Position numbers and translations under genes: made by a program. DNA of 64,000 bases from Pycnococcus provasolii (lineage: Eukaryota; Chlorophyta; Pseudoscourfieldiophyceae; Pseudoscourfieldiales; Pycnococcaceae), in NCBI GenBank assembly GCA_938743325.2, contig OW568889.1:434001-498000 (forward strand), written 5' to 3'. The notes beneath the pieces were generated by a model that ran no database searches, had not been told where the DNA came from, and saw only the letters and a program-made list of their open reading frames with translations. The first letter of the stretch is position 1, and each line of letters opens with the position of its first letter. Shown here piece by piece: positions 27,301-35,369 of the stretch.

Positions 27301-29368
27301 TCTCTTCGCGGACTGCGACGCTGCACCACTTTCTGGTGCACTAGAGAACGATGGCTGGGATGTCGCGACGTGCGCGGTGGTTGATGAGAATAAACCAGAG
27401 CACACGGGCGCCTTGACCGTGCGTAGCGGTGAGGATGAGCTGGAGGGGGATCTTGGGGCAGTTCTAGAAGCACAGAGCAGGGACTCTGGTGGTCTTCCAT
27501 CGAAGGTGGTAGTGCTTTCTAGCGGACTGAGCGATGAAGAACTCCGCGAAGATGGTTCGGTGCATGCGTACAGCTACAGTGGCTGGGTTCTGCTTCGCAA
27601 CTTGTCAGTGGCTCTGTCGCGTTATCCGGATGTCGAGGTGACAGTACATGTCGTCGCCGCCGGACTGGTGGCGGTGTCGGAGGGCGAAAAGATTCGCCCG
27701 TCGGCGTCGCTGCTGACTGGCCCGGCCATTGTGGCGCCGCAGGAATATCCCAACATATCTGTTCAGCTCGTTGACGTGCCGCTTGGCGCTGCCATGCTTG
27801 CGTCGCGCACTGTCGCCGCAATTGCCGCCGAGCTGCGTTTGCCAACTCTCGAGCCTGCGGACAAGATTATTGCAATACGCAGAAATCGAACGTGGCGCCT
27901 GTCGTACGAGCCTGCGTTCGCAGCAGCGCCGTCGCACAGCTCTGTCGCGGATGCCGCCCTCGCTCGTGGTATGGACGAGCTTGGCGCTGGCGGTAGCTAT
28001 CTGCTAACGGGCGGTCTCGGGCGCATTGGGTTGAAGCTTGCGAGAAGCATTGCCGCGGCGGTTGCAGCGCGAGGAACGAGTGCGACGTTGTACATGCAGA
28101 CGCGCTCAGGCTTCCCAGAGCGTGACGCATGGCAAGCCGCCGCTTCGTGCCCGAGCGCGGAGAGACATGCCGTGTGCATTGCGCTGCTCGACATCGAGGC
28201 GGCTGGCGAAGGCGCTGTGACAGTGCACGTGATTCGCGCGAACATTGCAGATCGTGTTGAGGTGGATGCCATGCTTCGTACCATCTCCGAGACGACGGCC
28301 ACCACGCAACTGACTGGACTGCTGCATCTTGCCGGCGATATGGACCTCCGTTACCTTGCCGACTGCACGAGCAAGTCGCTGCGGCGCCTGGCCGAGCCAA
28401 AGGTGGCATCGTTGCACAATCTCGTTGATGGTGCTCGCGTGGTGTTCTCCTCGATTTCATTTGCGGCGACGTTCTCATCCATGGCGGGTGTGCTCGGTGG
28501 GTATCAGATGGGTGCATACACGAGTGCAAACTCTTACATGGATGCATACAGCCACGCCGTCTCCTTCGACGATGACAACTGCATCGCAAGGCGGTGGGTA
28601 AGCGTTTGCTGGGACGACTGGAAGCAGGAGTACGCGGCGAATGAGCAGAATGCCGCATACGCGCTTAACAATCATGACAGATTTGCCATCGATGCCGACG
28701 AGGGATTCCGAGCGCTTGCGTATGCAATTGGCATGGAAAGCGAGCCTCAGATTCTCGTTTCGACGCGTCCTGTTCAAGGCCGTATGGAGCGATGGTGGTA
28801 TCACCGTTCGTCATCGCTAGGCAGCTCTTCGAGCGACGATGGCGAGGATTCCTCCATGTCGGGTCACTCTGACGGCGCCAGTGAGTCTTACGGCGGTGTA
28901 CTTGGAATCTGCTGCGCTGCCTATGCGACGGTTCTAGGGCTTGGGCGCGCCTCGACGGTATCTCCGAGTGATAGCTTCTACGCGCTTGGCGGTGACAGCT
29001 TGCTGACAGCCAAGGTGCTGAGCACGCTAAGAAAGTCGCTACCGTCGGAGTACGCATCCAGCCTTCGTCTGGAGAATGTGATTTCGAATCCAACGCCGTC
29101 ATCGCTTGCGGAGTGCATCGAGGGGTTAGAAAAGACAACGTCTTCCGCCGCGGAGAAGAATGGCCGGTCATTACCGCGGAATGAGAGCGCGATGTCTGCT
29201 GGCGGCATGTACGACAGTGCGGGCAGCAGGCCTCGCAAGCGCCGCGGCGCCGCCGCCCCTGCGTCAACGCGGTCGAGCACATCAGGCTCGAATCGTGGAC
29301 AGGAGAGCGACGACAGCTTGCTCGGTGAAAGCGCGGAATTCCAGCTGGATGACCACATCGTTTTGTAG
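21362..29368 (+). CDS. Hybrid NRPS/PKS megasynthase: TE-A-PCP-KS-AT-KR-ACP
   Basis: 2,668 residues in one exon. Residues 25-265 are a type II-like thioesterase at the unusual N-terminal position (FCFPYGGGNA, nucleophile S101 in GHSVG, D211, GDHFYLTHE). Residues 300-830 are an adenylation domain (SGTTGKPK, FRTGD, catalytic K822 in NTGKLDRK). In its A4 motif V515 replaces the Asp that holds an alpha-amino group. Residues 853-940 are a carrier (S903 in GGNS). Residues 984-1440 are a ketosynthase (C1171, H1307, H1356). Residues 1553-1860 are an acyltransferase (S1654 in GHSIGE, KAFHSP, malonyl-like). Residues about 2205-2480 are a ketoreductase (TGGLGRIG, Ser and Tyr of FSSIS...AYTSAN). A last carrier has Ser near 2545 in GGDS. 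There is no condensation, dehydratase or C-terminal release domain. Expected product: starter acid extended once and reduced to a 3-hydroxy acid, released by the TE. See findings for the gonyol proposal. Confidence 0.94.
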   Translation: MPGSQVMMAPSSIKLHAINALARDCSVNLFCFPYGGGNARAYDEAWAQSLPPHIQAYAFELPGRGSLSNAPTINDINVLVKAAAAAMREHLDRPFAIFGHSVGAVMAWALARHLETRGDHHTPIVTICSGHTAPSQPTTQMHKWSTDELANEMRGWGNVDEEVLSDPDVVEFLCKTLRSDFEITETFCGTTEALNMERLRCRLVVCGGDADPLVSSEELRIWHEECAETTTTTSSSTRVYAGDHFYLTHEDNAADFVRHMAADIDMALEEQIAHADALYRGEQWTAGSEPWPTESLVHTLCLFHDGEPFANELAVSGYRRISSADGDGDGDAAEERIALTFTELRARAAIVATTLRARYGASQEKVVALLMERGVDFTVALFGILSSGAAYLELFGSSPKGVLAEQLEAASALATLTNRANVHKVPDTIASCPVVLLEDALANDAIVSASAAADTLRNEVWNHMSGDSLCFIVLSSGTTGKPKLMMDPHRLSTHSYYFRNKRFPLGPGDTCGIYVFAIWEIFRPLLAGAHALCIPDSVLFDMESLCHFVGEAGITQILFTPSLCAQIFSDNASVHLASVWSSLKTLLLCGEVITQDLLATCRERLPHTEVLSEYSISECGTVTLGDVRNTHPMAPYSHAGTGDPNVRIYILDDDLRPCPIGCVGELYVGGPCLSNGYSNEEITRERFVPDPFVSGAEAGGDAMPLMFRTGDAGRFVDADGELAVELHGRVAFMIKLRGYSIVPGNVEAAILSHDAIDNCCVKGNTDKGNTDFLIAYSVVVKNATQPTDAEMKEFLKPLLPHYCVPSVFVYLEEMPINENTGKLDRKRLPAVKAPTHDAAPDSAAGPSNAPQRKFIVTATEKRVADAWCAVLPALASAAASSCTSSRESVVDPSSSFFDAGGNSLLVTRAIKAMASETGVKLAVHEFFENATVSKIAEVIDRRTKSASSPLITSNDDGGAALVSSAEMPLPLPFAGYDSAATQSRDVALLTCAFELPGASTETEYWSNLVHAKECITFLTRDQLLETGLPASLVDSPEYVPACGMLQRSVYGFDNAYFSISRREACIMDPQQRLFLESCRESLELSGYANQRYVPRFDGKLPTEMDDPSLLDTIGCYGGVFMPLYGRRMTADPEDPSHELLVETGCDKDYTSMRVGFMLNLKGPCMTIQTSCSTSLANVASACSGTLSGDCTMALAGASSLIFPQHAGYMYMDGMPVSPDGRCRPFDIDAAGTVFSDGVGTVFLKHMGAAKRDRDTVKAVVRGWAVNNDGSSKSNFTAPSSQGQRLVVLKALRTARLNPQAISYVEAHGTATKLGDPIEVAALIEAFGATTASHGGSSPSASKAWCAIGSAKGGIGHANIASGMAGLIKLMLVIRNRQNVPVVHFRSPNPLIPFDGSPFKMPIGPEEAAKSGPSCFAFETNGKDLIAGISNLGVGGTNVHVIVGEAPDFNAGDANHKLTQLQPKACVVRNFGQPIIVSASSSASCNALCRRLADVLENDSRFDSAEAFDDVAYTLRVGRRELSHRVSVIATNAADAAKKLRASSAGDEAKKPAGIVFLFPGQGSQYVNMGRDLYEQIPDGQFRHWMDRCFELFREELGVDLKSIVYPSSDADTSSASDMLNDTINSQPALFSVEYAMAKHLESLGIRPHALAGHSIGEVVAAALAGVFPSLEVAVKVVSARARAMQMAPAGAMLSVGMSAVELTAIIKGAGLEKSCHVACANSPTSSIACGTDSAVEKLEYVLPESAARRRLHVKKAFHSPALSGAAEDLVKTVESISASLAEPKYQLMSNVTGTMLMQDDAVRARYWGDHITSTVRFEENVDFLLQEGYDAFVEVGPMNTLTRLLRENISGSARSIVPRTVNTMRHPKDTSVSDVDALTAAVCAHWRDGGVVDLASPSWNMLVSSAQVLAPRRIELCAPVPDRKEFEQKETAAPAATAVPCCDGKLKDVSSWICVPSFAQRPPSMGKAVNDASNSRGRVLLFADCDAAPLSGALENDGWDVATCAVVDENKPEHTGALTVRSGEDELEGDLGAVLEAQSRDSGGLPSKVVVLSSGLSDEELREDGSVHAYSYSGWVLLRNLSVALSRYPDVEVTVHVVAAGLVAVSEGEKIRPSASLLTGPAIVAPQEYPNISVQLVDVPLGAAMLASRTVAAIAAELRLPTLEPADKIIAIRRNRTWRLSYEPAFAAAPSHSSVADAALARGMDELGAGGSYLLTGGLGRIGLKLARSIAAAVAARGTSATLYMQTRSGFPERDAWQAAASCPSAERHAVCIALLDIEAAGEGAVTVHVIRANIADRVEVDAMLRTISETTATTQLTGLLHLAGDMDLRYLADCTSKSLRRLAEPKVASLHNLVDGARVVFSSISFAATFSSMAGVLGGYQMGAYTSANSYMDAYSHAVSFDDDNCIARRWVSVCWDDWKQEYAANEQNAAYALNNHDRFAIDADEGFRALAYAIGMESEPQILVSTRPVQGRMERWWYHRSSSLGSSSSDDGEDSSMSGHSDGASESYGGVLGICCAAYATVLGLGRASTVSPSDSFYALGGDSLLTAKVLSTLRKSLPSEYASSLRLENVISNPTPSSLAECIEGLEKTTSSAAEKNGRSLPRNESAMSAGGMYDSAGSRPRKRRGAAAPASTRSSTSGSNRGQESDDSLLGESAEFQLDDHIVL

Positions 29369-29758
29369 TCAGCGTCCATATGATCATCGATGCCATCGTC
29401 TTGGACAATCGCTTCGAACTAACCATAACTACGTTACGTTAAATTAAGGGGCCATTTCCTGAAAACAAACAAAAGGGCAAAATCCAAATATTGACCCATC
29501 AATGCTAAATACATACTCGTTTAAACTTATTGCTGATTTTTTTCAAAAATATCTTCTTGAATGTTACTTTAACTTATTTTTTCGTGAAAAAACAAACTCA
29601 TTTTTCGACCGTACGTACGTGCACCACTTACTCACTCACTCACTGTACTGTCGTCGTCTCCACTCACCACCAGAAGATAGGCAGAGACACCACCACCAGG
29701 CCTGCACGAGCGAGAAAGAAGTGACAAACTAAAACTAAGGTTAGCATAGCTTTGTTAG

Positions 29759-29869
29759 TTTTTGGATCCCCTATTCGGGGAGCGCCTCCATCAGATTGTG
29801 TTTGTTGCGGATGAGCGCAAGGAGATTTACGACAACAACGACGAGCAGAACTACACGGTGCGGCTGTAG
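29759..29869 (+). pseudogene. Relic of a starch-binding (CBM20/21/25/53-like) domain C-terminus
   Basis: A short frame ending in TAG at 29867 encodes FVADERKEIYDNNDEQNYTV and then RL. The pattern of a strand, a Tyr/Trp-Asp-Asn-Asn turn and an Asn-Tyr strand is the typical last part of starch-binding domains such as CBM21 and CBM25/53. No start codon, signal or upstream coding frame is visible, so this is probably the remains of a gene end. A terminal exon spliced to something unseen is the alternative. Confidence 0.35.
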
Positions 29870-30148
29870 TAGTACGTTACCGTAGCTTCTCATTTCAGAG
29901 GTACCCTTAACTTCATTTTTCTTTCTTTACATTTTTTTTGGAAAGACAAATTCAGTTCCCATATGGTTAACGCCGTACAGACTCCTAACCCCTATGGTTC
30001 CCCGGGGAAGTCCCCGGGGATAGCCGCCTTAGGAGTGGTTGTCCTTGTTTGTACTGACGTGTAACCTTTACCTTTCGGTTTACCTTAAGTTCTCCTTCGT
30101 CTGTTTACGCGCGGCAGAGCGTAACGCGGCACTCGAAGGCGCCACCTG

Positions 30149-30303
30149 CCACAACCACACCGTATTTACGTATATATATAAACAAAGTTCACCAAGCCAC
30201 ACCAGCACGAGCTCCACAATGTCAACCACGTGTACACACCACACCTTAAACACACCTCACAACTACTCCTTAAGCTCCACTTCTCCACACTTTTGGCTCA
30301 CGC
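30149..30303 (+). repeat. Dispersed 155-bp repeat, copy 1
   Basis: Matches the reverse complement of 51070-51227 at roughly 80 percent. Shared blocks in order are CAACCACACCGTATT, TATATAAACAAAG, CACGAGCTCCACAA, GTGTACACACCACACC, CCTCACAAC and AAGCTCCACTTCTCCAC. The copies diverge at both ends, so this is a unit of about 155 bp. It carries a TATATAAA box and no ORF of note. Confidence 0.7.
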
Positions 30304-30705
30304 CTTCTTAAGCGGATGTTGTCCACGCACGGCCCGAGTATCTTAACTCTTTTAAGAGAGCCACCTGGGAGGAGCAAATATTCCTTCAGGAGTCCTACCT
30401 AACCGGCTAACTAAAGGGCGTCAACTCCCTCTGCTCGAGCGGACTGCACCCGCTGCCTCGAGATCCCTCTCCGCGTGTTGTTGGGATACAACAGGATACG
30501 AAGTACGAAGTACAACAAGCAAGGTGTTGAACATTGTTGTATGTAATGTTGTTGGGACTTGGGAATAACATTCCTCCCCCGAACGAATCCCTTCTTCCCC
30601 CCCAATTCACAAACCCCGAATTCACCATTCCCCTTCTTCCCCCGGCCGCGGCCGCGCCCCTTAAGGTTCCAGCACACTGAAACACGGATCGAAGAACGTC
30701 TTGCC

Positions 30706-33054
30706 ATGTCCGTCAGTTCAAGGCGCATGTACCTTGCCCCTCCCCTGAAGTCATCTTCGTCGTCGTTTTCAAGAAGCCATCGCAATGTTCTTCTTATGTT
30801 ATTAATAGTAAACGCGGTATTACTACACTTCATGTACACGTTGGGCATATTTGGTGTGCGTTCTTCTCTTATTGGGGGTGGGTTTTCTTACCTTTGGTGG
30901 CAAGCACCCACGCTCGAGCAAAGGGAAGCGTCCAAGGAACAAACACGGAAGACGTGGTGGGAACAAGTACGTGCGGAAAACCTTAGAAGAAGAGAACGTA
31001 GGAAAAATCAAATGATACAACAAGGCATATATGCGGAGGATGGTGACAGTAAGCCGGTGCGAAGTAAGAGTGTCATCAGACGCGAGTTCCCGGACCTCAG
31101 GGGGAAGGCGCTCAAGAGAGCTTCGCGGAGGCAGCCTGTCGAAGTTGCAAATAGCGACGCGTTGGGGGAACTCGACCCAGAGACGTTCGACTCAGCACGT
31201 GCGACGGGAATACGAGCAGACTCGCCGCCTCTCGGTGCCAGCGTACTCTGGCGACGGTTCGTACACAGGAGGGAGGACGTAACCGGCGCGCCGGCAACGG
31301 GCAGAGTCACCGCAGCGTGGGCCAAAGAGCTGCTCGTCGCTGTGTTCGAACTGCGTGACGAGAAGATGGGAAAGTCAGTCCTGCACGTCGTACGAAGATC
31401 AGCCGCAAACGGACTCGAAGAAAACGTCGGTGCCGAAGATGGCGCGACGGCCACACCTTCGTGGTCACGTTCCAACCTGGTGGTGCCATCCCTTCCGCAG
31501 CAGCTGAAACGACGCATGGATACACGGCGCGAACAAGTGCTGAAAGCGGCGAAACGCAAGGATGCTAGCCAGTTCAAGTACAAGGTTGCGAACCACGGCG
31601 AGTTCATCGAGGAGGCGGCCGCAGCTGGCGCATTCGAGGGTTCCGACAGCTCGCTCAGCGAGGCTGATCGAGATGCGCTGCTGTACGTGAAGGAGCACGG
31701 CGGCAGCCACCACACCACTCCTATCCTTCACTACCATGAGGAGTTGGACGTACTTCACCTCTTCTACGTCGTTGTGAAGCCCACCGCGCCCGCGTGCGCG
31801 ACGGAGGCAGCCACAGCGCGCGCCGCCGCACGCACGAGAGGCGGTGCGGTGTTCGTCATCACGTCGTCGGACAGAGGGAGGTCGTGGACATACCCTCCTC
31901 GGAGCCTGCAGGACGACACGCTGTGGATGCAAGGCCTCGGTGCGCTCAACGATGGCATGCGCCTTGGTGCAAGCATGCTGGTGCAGCCTCCCACGCGACG
32001 GGGAGGGCACGATAAGCTGCCGGAGACTTGGATGCTTCCGTTCGTGCGCGATGCGGATACGTGCACCAATACCGAGGCGTACTCGAGCATTGGGACGCTG
32101 TACAGCGAGGACAAAGGATCGAGCTGGCGCATTTTAAATCCGCCTCCAGCCACGGACCTTGAGCGTGGCGCCGGCAAACCTGGCTCGGGCATGCATTTCA
32201 CGGACCCGCAGCTGCTGGAGGTGACGATCCCACTTCTCGGCACGGGCTTGACGCAGAATTGGATCCTAGGCTTGTATCGTGGCACTGCCCCAGTCACGAA
32301 CAGGGAGAAGCGCAGCGTCGCGGCGCCTTCGGCACTGCCATCGCCTCCGTCAACACAGGCGGAGGTGCACGCGCATCTCTACTGGTCGAAGAGCTATGAC
32401 AATGGCCGACAGTGGGAGCCAAGCAATCGCGTCAGCATTGAAAATGTGCCGTATTCTCTGCGCGACCTTGGCTTCATGGGAGGATCGCCGTTCTTCGCGC
32501 TCACATCGCGCGTGGGATATGGCGATGCTGCGAGCGACGTTCTGCTTATAGCACATAACGACCACGCCGGCGGCTCCGCACTCTGCGAGCAGTGCCGCAC
32601 GCGCCTTCGGCTCAGTGCGGTTCGTGACATCGGCATTGGAATGCGCGATGCAAGCCGGGAGTTTGGCACGCTTGGTCATGGTGCGATGGGCACACCTGGC
32701 GCTGGTGGCCCATTCGTGCAGTCGCAACTCGTTCAGCTCGAGGCTCGTCGAGAGGCTGGTCTTCGCATAGACCACCCGATTATGGTTCACGCCGCAAAGC
32801 GACTTCCGAATGGCCGTATGGACGCCCCTCAGGACTCGAGTGGGTGCATTCGAGTTTTGGTATTGTACTCTGTGGCGTACAATCGCACGGAGAGTGTGTT
32901 TGTTCGGGAGGGTGACCACGGCAAGGGCGCATTGAACGCGCGCTTCGGGCGTGCGCACGAGGATCTCGAGCAAGTTTGGCTCGCCGAGCCTGAGGGTATC
33001 AAGGAAGCGCTTGTGAAGGTGTGTGACACTCCTGAATATGTGCAGAATGGATAG
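30706..33054 (+). CDS. Sialidase-like (BNR/Asp-box) type II membrane protein
   Basis: 782 residues from ATG 30706. An N-terminal signal anchor (VLLMLLIVNAVLLHFMYTLGIF, near residues 25-46) suggests a Golgi or surface type II protein. A charged stem of about 250 residues follows. The C-terminal half is a six-bladed-propeller-like sialidase domain with three Asp boxes (SSDRGRSW, SEDKGSSW, SYDNGRQW). Other landmarks are HTTPILHY, GMHFTDPQL, LIAHNDH and SGCIRVLVLYS. Exo-sialidases use an Arg triad, a Tyr/Glu pair and an Asp; these cannot be placed with certainty, so it may act on another acidic sugar. The gene is convergent with a carbohydrate-type sulfotransferase 97 bp away. An in-frame extension upstream to 30559 lacks an ATG. 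Confidence 0.72.
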   Translation: MSVSSRRMYLAPPLKSSSSSFSRSHRNVLLMLLIVNAVLLHFMYTLGIFGVRSSLIGGGFSYLWWQAPTLEQREASKEQTRKTWWEQVRAENLRRRERRKNQMIQQGIYAEDGDSKPVRSKSVIRREFPDLRGKALKRASRRQPVEVANSDALGELDPETFDSARATGIRADSPPLGASVLWRRFVHRREDVTGAPATGRVTAAWAKELLVAVFELRDEKMGKSVLHVVRRSAANGLEENVGAEDGATATPSWSRSNLVVPSLPQQLKRRMDTRREQVLKAAKRKDASQFKYKVANHGEFIEEAAAAGAFEGSDSSLSEADRDALLYVKEHGGSHHTTPILHYHEELDVLHLFYVVVKPTAPACATEAATARAAARTRGGAVFVITSSDRGRSWTYPPRSLQDDTLWMQGLGALNDGMRLGASMLVQPPTRRGGHDKLPETWMLPFVRDADTCTNTEAYSSIGTLYSEDKGSSWRILNPPPATDLERGAGKPGSGMHFTDPQLLEVTIPLLGTGLTQNWILGLYRGTAPVTNREKRSVAAPSALPSPPSTQAEVHAHLYWSKSYDNGRQWEPSNRVSIENVPYSLRDLGFMGGSPFFALTSRVGYGDAASDVLLIAHNDHAGGSALCEQCRTRLRLSAVRDIGIGMRDASREFGTLGHGAMGTPGAGGPFVQSQLVQLEARREAGLRIDHPIMVHAAKRLPNGRMDAPQDSSGCIRVLVLYSVAYNRTESVFVREGDHGKGALNARFGRAHEDLEQVWLAEPEGIKEALVKVCDTPEYVQNG

Positions 33055-33151
33055 CTTAAAGTTTACCTATTTGTTGTTAATATGAAAATACTGTATCTGA
33101 TTTATCTTTCTAAAGCAAAGCACAGCCACAGCCACTGCCACTGCCGCCAAC

Positions 33152-34375
33152 TTACTCGGTGATCTCGCACAGCCTCTTCTCGGCATCCGCGTCGAGTCGA
33201 ATGGGCATGGACGAGTACGACGACCGCGCGAGCTGGACTCTCCGCTCGATGGGGCCTTTCGCCTGCTCCCACGAGTCGATGCCCAGCTCCTCGTAGATCC
33301 TCCGCAGCGTGCCCACCGTGTCCGCCATGAACTCCTGGAACGGCACCACCACGAGCTGGCCGGGCGGGATGAGGTGCCTGTCTCGCTCGAAGCTCTCGAT
33401 CAGCTCCTTGTAGCACTGCGCCGTTTCCTCGACGTTGCGCAGGTGGCTGATGGGGCGGTGCAGACCGAGCAAGACGCCGAGCTTCTCCTTGACGATCACG
33501 AGCGACCGGACCGAGTCTCTCGCCCTGCGCTCGAGGAACACGAAGCGCGCGCCTGGAAAGATCTCCATCAGCGCCTGGATCCGCGCCGTGTGCGCCGAGT
33601 TTTTGATGAGAAGCTGCGTCTTCCCTGCGCCGTCGTACAGCCACGTGAGCTGCGCGTATCGTACTAACGCGCGCCTGAAGGCGCGGGTGGTATTCGTCAC
33701 GCAACGTCGAAAGTGCGGGACGTAGTCGTGGCAAAACACGACGCCCGCCATGTTCGTGTCTAAGCAGTTCCTGCAAATGCCGTACTCGTCCTCCTGCGGG
33801 TCGTCTCCGTCCCACGCAACGTGGTCGATGGGCCGAAACTTCTGAAAGATGCACGCGACGTACCAGCGCAAGAGCGTCTTGCAGATGAGCGATATCTGCG
33901 GAGCTATTGTTTGGCTGTTGCGCGTCGTGGCCATGGTGGGGTCGCAGGCGAGGAGCTGGTGCATGTACGTCGTGCCGCTCCTCCAGTGCCCGATGATGAT
34001 GACAGGATTTCGCGGGAAGGTTTGCTGTCTGAGCCAGTACCAGTACAGCACGTCCTGCAGTATTGCCAGTGGTTCGATGAGCAGGCCCGTGAAAAACAGC
34101 GAGAGCACGGTCAGGTACTTCGAAGGGTGCGGCAAGCCCCACAGTAGGCCAGTGAGCAGGGCGAGCGGCCTAACGAACACGGCGACGCTCAACGCGTCAC
34201 CAAGCTTTCCGAAGCACGATTGTCTTGCATAGTACCACTGGTTGTCGTCGTTCTTCTGAAGGTGTGCATCGTTTGCGGCACCTCCTCCTCCTCCTTCGAC
34301 GTCCGTTGCGTCCGTTGCATCCGTCGCATCGGCCTCGGCTGGCTTCACTTCATATGGCTTCACCTTACCCACCAT
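33152..34375 (-). CDS. Sulfotransferase family protein (PF13469-like)
   Basis: 407 residues. The PAPS 5'-phosphosulfate loop is HWRSGTTYMHQLL (near residue 132), following strand PVIIIG, and the 3'-phosphate site is FPGARFVFLERRARDSVRS (near 280). Hydrophobic segments at about 60-105 (LALLTGLLWGLP, LTVLSLFFTGLLIEPL) suggest a membrane anchor. These enzymes move sulfate from PAPS to glycans or lipids in the Golgi. The N-terminus is acidic with repeated DAT (ADATDATDATD). The ATG at 34375 is the first in frame. Convergent with the sialidase-like gene, so both may work on the same acidic surface glycans (inference). Confidence 0.85.
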   Translation of the reverse strand: MVGKVKPYEVKPAEADATDATDATDVEGGGGGAANDAHLQKNDDNQWYYARQSCFGKLGDALSVAVFVRPLALLTGLLWGLPHPSKYLTVLSLFFTGLLIEPLAILQDVLYWYWLRQQTFPRNPVIIIGHWRSGTTYMHQLLACDPTMATTRNSQTIAPQISLICKTLLRWYVACIFQKFRPIDHVAWDGDDPQEDEYGICRNCLDTNMAGVVFCHDYVPHFRRCVTNTTRAFRRALVRYAQLTWLYDGAGKTQLLIKNSAHTARIQALMEIFPGARFVFLERRARDSVRSLVIVKEKLGVLLGLHRPISHLRNVEETAQCYKELIESFERDRHLIPPGQLVVVPFQEFMADTVGTLRRIYEELGIDSWEQAKGPIERRVQLARSSYSSMPIRLDADAEKRLCEITE

Positions 34376-35369
34376 GATAAGCCGCCGCTATTGGCTAGCA
34401 CACGAGCACACAGAGAGCACACAGAGAGAGAGCACACGGTAAGCACGGCCTCCCCTAACTTACCAAACTAAAAACGTTACTACGATAAAAACCTTTAAGA
34501 ACGTCTTAAGAATGAAAAACTCAGAAAAAAACGAAAAAACGAAAAAACGAAAAAACGAAAAAGTTGGGAATGAAAAAAAAACAGGATGAATTCGAGGTGA
34601 CACCGAGAAAACAAAAAGACGCGGCAGTCAGTCAAGAGACCTCTCTCGTACTCCAGACGTGGCTGAGCAAACGAGTCACTCGACTTGTTAGCGTTTACAG
34701 TATGTTCACCGTACGGTACAGCTCAACGGTTCATCTCAACGGTACAGCTCACGTGATCACCTCTCGTGACCACCTCTCGTGACCAATCCTGGGACAACCT
34801 TAACCTTGGTCGACGAGGCGCTCGTCAGATACTCAGATGGAGTCAGACAGACGGTCAAGACACCTCGTGCCTGGTGGTCAAGACACCTGGTGCGCGCTCT
34901 AAAAAGTATGTAAACTTTTACCAGGTGGCGCAACTACGATAAAATTCCTCTGCAAGATTCACCACCCATCGTACTGTTGGAAGAGAGAGAGATGCATGGA
35001 TCCAAGTGGCAGCAAGTGCCAAGTGGCGCCGCCTGTGCCCTGCGTCCTGCGTCCTGCGATGCATGGGGATGCCGTTGGCCGTTGCCGGAGGCAAATAATA
35101 GAAAGGCGGCGTTGCTCGCTTGCTTGGGAGTTGCTTGGGACCCACAGGCCTGTTCGACCTCTGGAGGGGGAACGGGAAAGTGACCACCTCCGCAAGTGGC
35201 AAGTGGCAACTGGCAGACTGGCAGACTGGCAGAGTGGTCATGGGATATAGCCCTTTATGTAGCAAACTTTATTGTGAAAAGCTCGCCTAGGGGCTGCCTG
35301 GGCTTGATGAAGAAGAATATTCTCATTTATTACAGCATGCGTTAAGTTACAAAACTATAAAACGATTCG
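34376..35369. other. Intergenic region between sulfotransferase and PEX2 genes
   Basis: About 1 kb. It holds ACGAAAAA repeats (34525-34563), TCTCGTGACCACC duplications (34760-34785), a GTGGTCAAGACACCT duplication near 34850-34890 and CTGGCAGA repeats (35210-35235). ORFs of 65-115 codons here match nothing known and lack coding composition. Confidence 0.5.
35347..35351 (-). terminator. TGTAA poly(A) signal of PEX2
   Basis: TTACA on the plus strand (TGTAA on the coding strand), 19 nt after the PEX2 stop codon. Confidence 0.5.

Larger units (their letters stand above)
29369..30705. other. Intergenic region with a gene relic and a dispersed repeat
   Basis: 1.3 kb between two genes on the same strand. 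It contains a CBM-like coding relic (29759-29869), a CCCCGGGGAAGTCCCCGGGG palindrome (30001-30020), one copy of the 155-bp dispersed repeat (30149-30303) and a CT-rich leader before the next gene. Confidence 0.55.

Noticed and set aside
34918-35265. 65-115-codon ORFs between the sulfotransferase and PEX2 genes
   Set aside because: Overlapping frames on both strands, repeat-derived sequence, and no recognisable family.
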